A stretch of DNA of 64,000 nt, taken from Draba incana. Its lineage: Eukaryota > Streptophyta > Magnoliopsida > Brassicales > Brassicaceae. Within the stretch, counting starts at the first letter, position 1; each line of letters opens with the position of its first letter. The stretch lies in assembly GCA_963576765.1 (NCBI GenBank), contig OY755214.1:25926619-25990618 (forward strand), written 5' to 3'. Position numbers and translations under genes: made by a program. The notes beneath the pieces were generated by a model that saw only the letters and a list, made by a program, of their open reading frames with translations, ran no database searches and was not told the DNA's origin. Shown piece by piece: positions 46,301 to 56,476 of the stretch.

Positions 46301-47270
46301 TTATTCTTCCGGTAGGAAGAGAAACTCTTTCTGTCCATGCATATGTGCCTTGATGCACCGGTATCAAACCACCAAGTCTTTGGATGGCTCTCAGCCACAT
46401 TTGCTTATGTGACAACCACACATATGTCAGCTTCGGTGATATTGGCCTTATACTTGTCGACTTTCAGAGCCTTCTTACTCCGATACTCAAAGGACTTATG
46501 GCCTACTTTCTGGCAATTATTACAAGTTCTAGTGAACCTTGGCTTAGAAGTATCACCACCACCACCCCTCTTCTTGAATTTCTGAGTATTCTGAGAAACG
46601 ACTTTTCCTTTGCCCTTGTCAAGCCTTCCTTTATTCTGTCATTTTGTTTGCTTGTTAGCATTATGGTGCTCAGTCAAGTTTGCATTCGGATCACGAATCA
46701 CCACACCAACTTCGAGCTCTCTTCGGTTGTGAGACTCAATCCAAAGTTTCATGACTAGGTCTTCAAGACTCATCCACTTCTGCTTCAACTTGAGGTAGTT
46801 CTTAAAGTATGTCCAACCTAGAGGAAGCTTCTCGATCACATAAGCGACCTGATAGGTCTCGCACAGCCTCATGCCTTCACTATGAATATCGTGAAGCATA
46901 TTTTGGGCCTCATCAACTTGTTCCATCAACGATCGAGAGTCCACTAGCTAATGTTCAAACTTAGCCACCGCATGTTTGTGCGATCCAACATCTTCGGAGC
47001 GAGACTTCTTTTCCAGAGACTCCCACAATTCCTTAGGGGTTGCAGAATTGGAATACACGTTAAACAACTGGTCGATTAGCCGACTCTGGATGTATCCATT
47101 GCACAAGAATCGCCATGTATCCAAGCGTGGATAGTCGCAACTGCCATAGGATCAGTGCTCTTCGCTGGGAGAAAGGGTTTTTTCTTCAGGAATATACTTC
47201 TCCTATGGCAGTTGCGACTGTCCACGCTTGGATACATGGCGATACAACAACATTGTTTGTAAGAAATCAA
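43349..47270 (-). pseudogene. Copia gag-pol remnants of older element
   Basis: From gag to RNase H on the minus strand: ATPKELWESLEKKSRSEDVG and DEAQNMLHDIHSEGMRLCET (gag, 46640-47090); NLISCSLLIKHGSAMKIEAD (46130-46230, between protease and integrase); TPNSILNKIPHKVIGKTLYE (integrase C-side, about 45340); SPVRRITSIRILIGITTLRD (RT, about 44590); LKEKFEMKDMALAEIILRIK (44170-44225); SGYVFTLAGAAISWKSSEQT and STMESEFIALDKVVEEAEWL (RNase H). Frames are broken many times. A 24-bp unit (GCCTACATCAATTATGGCATC) is repeated about three times at 46005-46070, adding an NDAIIDVG peptide repeat. Confidence 0.82.
47109..47243. repeat. 43-bp near-perfect inverted repeat in copia gag
   Basis: Arms 47109-47151 and 47201-47243 are inverted copies with one mismatch, around a 49-bp loop. 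The arm contains CCATGTATCCAAGCGTGG. The right arm is probably an inverted duplication of gag sequence. Confidence 0.92.
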
Positions 47271-47608
47271 AATCGATTTAATTTGATAAACAAATATAAT
47301 CGCAAGTTTTCTATATTTTAAAAGAAAACAATGATTTTGATAATCAATTTAAGAATCACAATTCAAAAGCAGTTATCAAATCAAACAAAACTAAATCAAA
47401 ATTAATTCAAAATAAACGATTTTCCATAATAATTTAGAATCGCAATTCAAAAAATATTATCGAAATAAAACAGGAGTTTAAACGTTTGCAAATGTTAAAC
47501 GAATATTTTCTTCCCAAACAGAACGCAATCAGCAAAAACGTTTATGAGACGATCGCGATAATTTTTCGTAGGAAACGTATCTATTATCGCGATTCAAAGG
47601 GTTCAGTT

Positions 47609-48581
47609 TGTAGGACCAGAATTTGGAACACTACTAATCGGGCTTAAACTGTGATAATGTATACGTTAAGGGAAGAAGAGAATTGCGGAGGCGAGACGAA
47701 TCTCTTTATTTAACCCTTTGAATCACCCGTAGTACGACGAGATGACTGATTCTAGGATCCCGGGATACAACCACACACAACCGTATACGCGATCACTCGA
47801 ATCACGGCTCTAATGAACTAATATTTCTTCGATACTCTCGAGACACAAACTTACTTGAGAGAGATTGCTGTTATGAACTTTAGTTTCTAATTTTTAATTC
47901 ATAGTATTCTGTGTATCTAACTAAGAGAGAAGAGAGGCTGAATATATAATCAGAGAATTTCTAATTCCAAAAGTCTGGAACGTTTATGGAATTAATGAGT
48001 GAGAATTATGGGAAGTTAATGAGTGAGATTTCCAAAAGTCATAAACATTTTGGAATTAATAGGCGAGATTAATGAGCGTGATTTCCGGAATGGAATCTTT
48101 GACTCAGTTATAATTGAATTAGAATTCAAAATATAACATCTTTACTCGAACTCGACATGTGGGTCGATCTAACTTACACATAAATCTCTTTTTTTGTTTG
48201 CTCGAGCTCGACCTGTGGGTCGATCTAACTCGCACATGAATCCTTTTTCTGTTTGCTCGAGCTCGACTTGTGGGTCGATCTAACTCGCACCCTTTTTCTG
48301 TTTGCTCGAGCTCGACTTGTGGGTCGATCTATCTCGCACATACATCATTTTTTCTGTTTGCTCGAGCTCGACCAGTGTCATTTTTAGATCATAAGACCAC
48401 AAGACCACGCCCGGTTCAATTCAGTTCGGCTCGGCTCGCGTGATTTTTTTCTCCACCTATGCTCCATATTTTGAACTATAACATGAACTTCCTCTTAAGC
48501 CCAAAGGCCTAATACACATTTCTCTTCACATCTTAACATATTTTAATGAGGCCTAAAGACCTATTAAAAATTGTTCCAACA
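47609..48581 (-). repeat. 5' LTR of older copia element
   Basis: 973 bp, with 4-5 of the same CTCGAGCTCGAC units (48140-48380). Unit number and sequence differ between the two LTRs. Confidence 0.9.
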
Positions 48582-48765
48582 AGTTTAGGGTTACAAAATG
48601 TTTATGAAACTTAATGATATGTCTATGAAGATTAAAAACATGGAACCAAATTGCTATGCCCGTGATTTTGACCCTTGTAGTGTTCATGCATTTAGAGAAA
48701 TTTGTGTAATATTCTTTTTTTAAGTGTCTTTGTTAAACTAATTATTTTTTTGTCCTTAAGCATAA

Positions 48766-49160
48766 AAAAAAAAAGCCAGGCTCGAGACCCTGACTTAAAG
48801 CCTAACAAGTTAAGGTTGTTGACATCAAAATATATTTAAAATATAAGAGCATCATTTTGTAAGAAATTGTTTGTATTAACCAAAAGCGAATAACTCAATT
48901 GGTATATATCTCAGAAAAAACTTAGAATTCGTTGGTTCGTGTAATATTTGAGACGAAACTAATATTATGTCGTGGTTTAAGGTCTACGGGAAATTATTGT
49001 CTTCGGTTCATAATCTTTGGTTATTCAAAAAAAAAAAAAAAATTGTTTGTAGTATAGTGGTAGAGACTAAAAGAAATGACATACATATACATAATTTGAC
49101 CCCTGCTTATGCATTTTTGTGATATTTATTTTTTACGAGTGTGTTTATTAAATTCAATAT
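48766..49160 (+). repeat. Tandem duplicate unit, copy 2 (with SINE)
   Basis: Second copy of the 41644-41776 plus 48582-48765 unit: CCTGACTTAAAGCCTAACAAG, ATATAAGAGCATCATTTTG and, after the SINE, ATAATTTGACCCCTGCTTATG. Confidence 0.65.
48876..49042 (+). mobile_element. tRNA-derived SINE with 12-bp target duplication
   Basis: An A-box-like TAACTCAATTGGTATAT and a B-box-like TTGGTTCGTG are followed by a body and a 16-A tail (49027-49042). The flanking direct repeat AAATTGTTTGTA (48864-48875, 49040-49051) is the target duplication. The paralogous copy at 41731-41760 has the empty site. Confidence 0.82.
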
Positions 49161-49656
49161 CTTTGTCTTCTAGCTTCTAAAATAATATGAGCCGCCCTAG
49201 CATAAGATAAGCATGAAAACAACTAAGAAGTTAAAGATTTTTAGGACCACCTCTTGAGGTAGGACCACTGGAGATTAGAATAAGCTGTTGTTTTACGGGA
49301 AAAATATAATTGTGCTACATGTGTGAATTTAAGAGAGTTTATTTGCTAGTAAATTTTAATGAATAGGAAAATTCAGGCAAACTCATGTGCTAATGTCACA
49401 ATCGTGGCTTCTCTGTTCGAAGATCTAAAGAACATCATATATAAAGAGAAACCAGATAAACTAATGAAAAAAAACATCTGTATAATAAATCAATCTCAAG
49501 GTTTAGCCAAAGGCAAAACACACTAAATAGTATCATTAGACCTCTCTGTACAAGCAATAGGGAAGATTAAAATCATCAAAACATAAAAGCAAACGCCAAT
49601 ACTGTCCATAAAGAACAACGTACGAATATCTGTCCTAAAACCGGTTAAAAGCTTTT
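49161..49656. other. 3' flank of TET8, no gene seen
   Basis: Non-coding; includes the 3' UTR of the tetraspanin gene. Nothing else recognised. Confidence 0.5.
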
Positions 49657-51064
49657 TCAAGGCTTATAACCGTAAGTACGGTTATAACTACCGTCTCTCC
49701 TGTTGTTCCTCAAAGCACAGCAACCAACAGAGTAAACAATGATGAGGAAGACGAGGAAGATAATGTTCACGACCGCAACTTTCTTCCACGCACTTTTGAC
49801 ATTGTCGAGGAGACCGGCCTTGCAAGATTCACAATCGAAGCATAGCTTGTTTGGTGCGTTGTCCCAGACTTGGCAGTCTGGATTTGGGTGAGTTCCCGCA
49901 GTCTTTGTCCAGTTTGTTGCGCTATTGTAAGTGAATTGGCATTGATCTGAGGGTTTGCAGCAACCAGACTGCAACACAATACAATGGAATTCAAAGATTA
50001 GTTACTTAGCTATCAACTTTCACACAGAAAATTCAAATAAGCCAAATTCATACACAACTGATAAGAACAGAACATAACAGAACAAACTTGGGTGCAAGAA
50101 TAACCAAAATGAACTTTTGTGGCATAATTATATCCATTAAATTTAGGTTAATTGACTAGGTTTTTAATCGTAATTTTTTTTTGGGGTTATTTAACACAGT
50201 TTCCCAACAAACTTATACAAATTGATATAGCATGTAAAGTTAAGAATCATAGATTATGATTATCAGATTAAAAAAAGGTTAAAACTTTGAACCATAAAAG
50301 TAAAGTCTTTGTGTTTAAAAAAGTTTGGATTTTTTTAAACAAGTGTGAATAAATCAAAACTTTTGAGATCAGAAAAAAAAAGTAGAGAATTTAGGAATCA
50401 AAAAGGTCAAGCCCTTTGAATCAAAACTTTAGCAACTCCTAAAATTCACAAACATAAAAATTAATTTTTGACTAAAACCTTAAAAAGAGACAAACTTTCC
50501 AGATCCATGATTCCAAATCAAAATTAAATAAATAAGAAACATAAAAGAATTGTTTACCTGAAGAGCATTAAGGTGTTCTTCATAAAACTTATTGACAGGT
50601 TCATCAATAAGTTTAGCTTCAAGCTTAGAACAAACTTTGCTCTCAACAAGACAACTCCTAATCTTGTTCCAATTCTTATCATTATTCACACGTTTCTGCA
50701 ACCAATTAGAATAATCTCCAAGTCTATACTCTTTATAACCTCTTCCAGAAATTTTTTCACCAGCTCCTTTGTTAGTAACAACAAAGGCAAAAACTGTAAT
50801 TGAAAAGACAAGAAGAATCAAAAGGAACATAACAAGGAGATATGTCCAAAGAAGCCATGTGACTCTACAACACGAACCGACCAAACCAGCGATAGCTACA
50901 ACCATGAGGAAAACTCCGAGAGCAATCACGGGTTTATCGAGAAAACGTTCACACTCCGTTGAGCCTTTTTGACTTAGCCAGATTCCTCCGGCTAAGATCG
51001 GAACCGAGAGGAGAAAAACGATGAAATTGAGAATACCCATAAGGTTGTTGCTACAACGAACCAT
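49657..51064 (-). CDS. TET8: Tetraspanin TET8-like, two exons
   Basis: Exon 1 is 50558-51064 and exon 2 is 49657-49968, joined by a 589-bp intron (donor CTTCAG/GTAAAC, acceptor TTGCAG/TCTGG, phase 0). The protein is 272 residues, the usual length. Tetraspanins organise membrane microdomains; Arabidopsis TET8 marks exosome-like extracellular vesicles. Four membrane segments are visible: NLMGILNFIVFLLSVPILAG, VIALGVFLMVVAIAGLVGSC, LLWTYLLVMFLLILLVFSIT and, at the end, VAVVNIIFLVFLIIVYSVGC. The large extracellular loop carries the plant signature GCCKPSDQC and the Cys pattern CFDCESC. The C-terminus YNRTYGYKP is cytosolic. The exon junction falls just before GCCKP, as in Arabidopsis At2g23810. 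Confidence 0.95.
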
Positions 51065-51945
51065 GGTGATTGAATTTTTGAAAGCCTTTTAGGAAGAAAA
51101 TGAGAATTTTGAGAGAAAGATTGAAAATTTATGAGACCCGGAAACGGAATTGAGTGGATTTTGTTGAATTGAGAGGAAGAAAGGTTAAATAGAGAAGATT
51201 GAAACGCGTGGAAATTTGGAGAGGCTCTCTTGCAGAGAAGTTTCGTGGATTGCTTAATGTCTTCTTCTTCTCTCCTCTTATGGGGAAGTAGTTGAGAAGA
51301 CTTATTAAGACTTTTGGTGTTATCAAAGAATGACTTTTTAGCTTCTACGCGCTTTATCGCGAGTGGTGGAGATTTTTGGATTAATATGATTAGGATTTGG
51401 AGATATTTTGGTTAGCAGCCTAATACGATTAAGACTTGTAATTAATTTAATGAAGAACTTTGTAGATATATTTCCAGATTTTAAGAAATTATTATTGATT
51501 TTTTTTTAATTAAGATTAATACGATTAGGATTTTTAATTAATTAATGAAGATAATTGTATAAATATTTCCATTTTTTAAAAAGTATATTTGAAAATTTTG
51601 GATTAATATTAATACGATTAGGACTTGTAATTGATTATTGAAGAAGGTTTTAAATATATTTCTTACCTTTTTAAAATTTTTGGAAACTTGTAAACACTAA
51701 ATCATATATATTTTTTGTTAATTTAAGAGATGTAATTGTGAACGTGTATTGCTCAGAGCTATTATATATGATGTCAAGTTTGAAAGTTTGATTAGTTGTT
51801 TGGGTATTTATATATTTAAAACTTTTGTTTTGGTTTTTCTTTTTCTTACATTTCACGAAATCAACAATAAGATGGATTTGCTTGGTCGGCAATACTACTT
51901 CTCGCATTCTTGAATTTTATGACTGCATTACTACTTATCGCTATC
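51065..51945. other. TET8 upstream region
   Basis: A purine-rich leader near the gene, then AT-rich sequence with three diverged copies of ATTAATACGATTAGGACTTG-like words (51387, 51505, 51605). No other gene seen. Confidence 0.5.
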
Positions 51946-52398
51946 AAAACATCTCCAACTCTACGTTAAATCTTACATCAAATCTCATTTTTGTATAAAA
52001 TCTTTTTCAACTTTACACCAAATCCTACACTATTTTGGTGTAAAATTTTTCTATTTATAAATTGGTTTTTGAAATTATAAAAATTTCAAGTTTAATAAGA
52101 AACATATATAAATGATGACAATTAAACCCAAATCTAATATGTTTATGATTATTAAACCAAAATTCATTATACATACAATTATTTTTATGATGTATTACAT
52201 TTTTCTTTTCATATTGAATGTTAAATTTAAATGATTTTATAATTTATTAAACTAAAAAAAGTAGATAGGTTAATTTATAAATTTGTAAAAGAATAAATTT
52301 AGAATATTCCCTTTTTGATATTGAAAATAGTGTAATACATTGGAATAAAACTCAATACCATTTTAGTGTAAAATATGGTATAATACATTGAAGATGAC
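51946..52398. mobile_element. hAT-type MITE
   Basis: Left end CATCTCCAACTCTACGTTAA and inverted right end CATCTTCAATGTATTATACC, with internal inverted TTTACACCAAATCCTACAC / GTGTAAAATATGG-like words. Flanks TATCAAAA and ACCCAAAA are loosely similar (8-bp duplication). Confidence 0.55.
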
Positions 52399-53130
52399 CC
52401 AAAAACTCTTTGTTTTAATCGTAATGTATAAATTAACAAAAGTAAAATCTAAAATATGGTGTCTATATTATTTTTAAATAAATTTAATAGTGTCAAATTC
52501 ATAATAACTTCATTTTAAAGTTATTTCTTAATCAAGACCTTCATATGAGGTTAGTTTTCAAAAAAAAAAAAAACACATGGGATTTACTGGGTTGATTCTG
52601 AGCTGGTAATCGAACATGTCACCAATTGTCCTCGAAATAGCGGCTCATATGCTTTCAAATTATGGAATTTAAATTATTTCTTAATCAATTATGATTACTT
52701 TTCATATGATATAGGACATGTACATATTATCTTACTATTTCGTTTCTTTCACATGTTTATCTTATTTCTACAATGTCAAATAACTATTATTCTTTATTGT
52801 TTTCACTTGCGTGTGAAAGATGGAAACGTTTCCAAAGTCTCATTTGCTTTTGTTTACTCGTGTTTTTTTTTGTCAACGGTTTTACTCTCGTATCTTTATA
52901 TATAAAATTAACTTTGTTCCATACACCTCATCATCCATATGTATATTAAATTATATTTTTATTTAACTTTTATAATTTGACACTCAATACATTTGGTTAT
53001 ATCATTATAAAAAGAATTTGAAAAGTCATTATTCATATTTTAAATTAAACATAAAACCTCAAAACTTATATAAATATAGTTCACTCAAAAAATAATAACA
53101 AATTTAATACATATTATAAAATATCAAATA
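52399..53130. other. AT-rich intergenic sequence
   Basis: No coding frame, RNA gene or element boundary recognised. Confidence 0.5.
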
Positions 53131-53615
53131 AGTCCTAAAATTAAACAAACAAATTGATCTATAACTAAATTCATAAAGCCAAATAGAAGTTCATATGTAC
53201 ATAAGTGAAAATAAGAGAATAAGAAATGATTGCAACTACATCAAATAAAGACAAAATAAATTAAATTTAGGTTTAATTAAGATAATTATTTCAATTATAC
53301 GAACATAAAGTGAAAAAAAAAATTATTGCAAATTACACTTAAAATAATATGATTTATGATTTTATTTTAAACCCTTAAAATTAAACAAAGAGCTTGAACT
53401 ATAACTAAATTCACAAAGCCAAATATAAGTTCAGACGTACATAAAGTGAAAATAAGAGAATAAGAAATGATTGCAGTTACAACAAATAAAGAGAAAACAA
53501 ATTAAATTTAGGTATAATTAAGACAACTATTTCAATTATACGTTCTTAAAGTGAAATAAAAAAAAAAGAAATGATTGCAATTTACACACAAAATAATATG
53601 ATTTATGATTTTATT
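53131..53615 (+). repeat. 240-bp tandem duplication
   Basis: Two copies offset by 240 bp. Shared words include ATAACTAAATTCA.AAAGCC, AAATAAGAGAATAAGAAATG and AATAATATGATTTATGATTT. Divergence is moderate, so the duplication is not recent. Confidence 0.88.
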
Positions 53616-53953
53616 TTTAACCCCAAAAATATGAAGCAAATTGGGTAGTTCTTGATTAGTGTTTCTGATTTTATTTTCTACACAAAAAGAAAATTTAAAT
53701 GTAACTAAAAGAAATTATGAAGAGGAGGGAAAAAAATCTAAACTATTATGCAAATATAAATGCAATACTGCAATTAATATCTTCAAACTATACAACATTA
53801 AATTCCAATGTCAATATGTGACAAAATAGATGCATTTTAAAACTTTACAAATATACTCTGTATTTTTAATTTCAAATAATTTAGTTTTTTACTCTACTAA
53901 TAGTTTTGTATTATCACGTTACTGAGCAAAAGCCACTTCATATCTTTCATGTT

Positions 53954-54363
53954 TGTAGGGGTCGGATTTTGCCCTTAGGAGATTGATGAAACGACAAGAA
54001 CGATTCTACAAAAAGCTTAAAAAAATCTTAAACAGGCTTACAAAAGCCCAATTTGTAATTAGGCCCGTATTGGAATTAAATTCATATTTAAATTGGTTTA
54101 ATGATATTATGGCCTAAAGCTATTTTACGGCTTAATGGGCCAAGCTCAAATCTCGCACTTAGACCTAGAATTATTTAGCTATATATAGCTCATTATATTC
54201 ACCCAGAAAAGGGATCTACAATTTTTTCACAACATCAATAATAAAGCTCTCTTAACTGCTAGAGTAACAGTCTCTACATTTTTCTGCATTGTGATTCTCT
54301 CAGAAGTCTCGCACCTCCTCTAAAACCCTTACAAATTCAATTGTACGAGTTACGACTCCTACA
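53954..54363 (+). repeat. 5' LTR of second non-coding element
   Basis: 410 bp, TGTAGGGGTCGG...CGACTCCTACA, with a TATATATAGC core promoter-like stretch near 54180. Confidence 0.92.
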
Positions 54364-54447
54364 ATTTGGCGTCGACTAAGGAGAATCGTGAGATATTCTT
54401 ACTCAAGAAAATCACCGTGCAAGCAACACCAGCAGTGACCAACAACG

Positions 54448-54655
54448 GAACATGGATTGCAACAACGGCGACGAGGAACGCAACGTCGACAGCAGCAACA
54501 ATGACCAGCAGCACAACATGGATCGCACCAGCGGTGACCAGATGCGCAACGTCGACAGCAGCAGTGGTAACCAGCAGCGCAACATGGATTGCACCAGCAT
54601 CGACCAGGAGCGCAACATCGACAGTAGCAGTGGCGACCATGAGCTCAACTCCACA
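54448..54655 (+). repeat. 33-bp repeats encoding RNVDSSSGNQQ-like 11-mers
   Basis: About six in-frame 11-residue units (RNVDSSNNDQQ, HNMDRTSGDQM, RNVDSSSGNQQ, RNMDCTSIDQE, RNIDSSSGDHE) in a 121-residue plus-strand frame (54452-54817). All six frames stay open here because of the repeat, so coding is not proven. Confidence 0.7.
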
Positions 54656-55019
54656 GAATCAGCGGCGATCAGCAATATAACGTCAGCAACACCATCAGTG
54701 ACTAGCAGCGCAGCGTGGATCGCACCAGCAGAAACCAACAGAAAAACTTCACAGCGACTACTACGCAGAAACCTAGGTTCGATCACAATACAAAGAATGC
54801 ACATGCAAGGATCATAGGGAGTAGAGTTGAATGAAGCAGCGCTAACACAAAGCAGGAACACTATTCTCTCAAACAGGTCGTCACTCTTCTTATAAGCGGA
54901 TCGTTACTTCCTCTCACAAACATATCATTGCTCTCCTCCCAAGCAAAATATCGCTCCTCTCTCACACGCATCGTCGCTTCTCTCACAAATGAATCGTTGC
55001 TTTTCTCCCAAGTAAAAAT

Positions 55020-55445
55020 GACGCTCCCGTCTCAAGTAGATCTTTGCTCCTCTCGTAAACGGATCGTCTCTCCTGTCTCAAGCAGATCTTTGCTCCTCTC
55101 GTAAATAGATCGTCACTCCTGTCTCAAGCACATCTTTGCTCCTCTCACAAACGGATTATTGCTACTCTCGCAAACAGATCGTCACTACTCTCGGTAACTC
55201 GCTTACCGACTCTCCAAGTTCACCACATATCACATACGCTTAACATCCTGCACTAACGAACATATCACTTACATCTTTCACGGATCATTCAAAGTCTTAT
55301 CCGAACAGACATATCACTTACATCCTTTACGGATCATTCAAAGTCTTATCTGAACAGACATATCACTTACATCATTTACGGATCATTCAAAGTCTTATCT
55401 GAATAGACATATCAGTTACATCCTATACAGATCATTCAAAATACT
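55020..55445 (+). repeat. Two consecutive 48-bp tandem arrays
   Basis: First, TCTCAAGCAGATCTTTGCTC units (55024-55170); then CATATCACTTACATCCTTTA units with CGGATCATTCAAAGTCTTAT (55260-55445, four units). The second word also occurs once at 35070-35110 in the other element. Confidence 0.8.
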
Positions 55446-55459
55446 TACTTTAACTACGA

Positions 55460-55590
55460 AGCGGCTTGATCCATACAAAGGGTACGTAGGCAGCTCATCT
55501 TCGGATGGGTTCAGCTGCCCCCCTCCTTAAAAAGGGGGGGGGGGGGGGGGAGTGGGGTACGTATATACGTATACTCCCATCTCTCTTACT
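55460..55590 (+). other. C-run/G-run hairpin (copy 2)
   Basis: GCGGCTTGATCCATACAAAG, then GGTACGTAGGCAGCTCATC, then CAGCTGCCCCCCTCCTTAAAA, then 18 G (55535-55552) and CGTATACTCCCATC. It lines up with 34268-34395. Confidence 0.7.
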
Positions 55591-55839
55591 TGACTTTCTC
55601 ACGAAAATCAAATAAAGCAAACTTATCTGAAACAGTTTTGCTTGTAAAATCTAAGTCTTAATAAAAGCAGACTTCTTTCAAATCAATTTGCGGTGACAAC
55701 CCCTGTGGATAACAAAAGTTTTACCAAAAACAGACATAACGCCTCGATGCTGGCCACAACGACGGTCTACTTCACAAGATTCAGATCTGACTATTACATC
55801 CTTAGCAGGATTAAACAGCGCTCTATACAAATGTATAAT

Positions 55840-56300
55840 GTTCATTACAGGAGCGTGTGCGTTAGAGGAAAATGTATGCGTAACCCAAATGTTCATTACG
55901 AAACCCAACAGACAAAACGTTGGTTGCATCGCTAAAAGTGATCCTTACAGGAGCGGACATGTTCTCGGGAACATGTCTGTAAACCCAAATATTCACTCTA
56001 AACCCAACTCACTGAATTGTTGGTTGTAACGCGATAACATGTTCATTACAGGAGCGGGTGCGTTAGAGGAAAACGCATCTGTAAACCCAAATGTTCATGT
56101 CAAAACCTAACTAATATAACGTTGGTAACTTCTCTAGATAATATTCACTGCTGGAGCAGACATGTTGAAAGTAACGTAGCTGTAAACCGCAATGTTTATT
56201 AAAATATACAACTATCTGAAACGTTGGTCTTAACACAAAGAAACATACTCGCTGCTAGAGCAGAATTGTTGATGACAATGCTTCTGTAAGCCAAGCTAGT
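55840..56300 (+). repeat. Array of ~100-nt two-hairpin modules (copy 2)
   Basis: Five modules at about 55840, 55940, 56042, 56142 and 56248. Hairpin A stems: TGTGCGTT/AATGTATG, GGACATGTTC/GAACATGTCT, GGTGCGTT/AACGCATC, AGACATGTTG/TAACGTAGCT, AGAATTGTTG/CAATGCTTCT. Each keeps 8-10 pairs (counting G-U) although the sequences differ. Hairpin B is CCAAC/GTTGG at 55905/55919 and 56004/56019, and weaker in later units. Flanking words TTCATTACAGGAGC and GTAAACCCAAATGTTCA are conserved. Confidence 0.78.
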
Positions 56301-56476
56301 CGCAAAGAAAAGAATTCATTTCTAGAATAGACAAGTTCGACATAACGAAAACTGCGTATTATATCATAATACGTGTAGCAAAGATTCAGGATAAAGCAAA
56401 ATAAAGCATGAAAAGGGTAAACACCACCCAAGCTGAGTAAAACCAAAAACAAAGAAAACACTAAGGCATTTTCTCT

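Larger units (their letters stand above)
41777..48581 (-). mobile_element. Full-length but degraded copia element
   Basis: 6805 bp between 5-bp target duplications AGTTT (41772-41776, 48582-48586), transcribed on the minus strand. LTRs are 950 and 973 bp and differ by roughly 10% in the first 240 bp, so this insertion is much older than the 11-kb copia. A purine tract ATGTGGGGAAT adjoins the 3' LTR. No canonical Met-tRNA site is seen next to the 5' LTR. Confidence 0.9.

Noticed and set aside
54359..54861. Several overlapping long frames on both strands
   Set aside because: The 33-bp repeat length is divisible by three, so all frames stay open; only the plus-strand repeat frame is mentioned, without claiming a gene.
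55020..55445. 48-bp repeats as possible CRISPR or satellite
   Set aside because: They are confined to one retroelement, with no spacers; element-internal tandem repeats.
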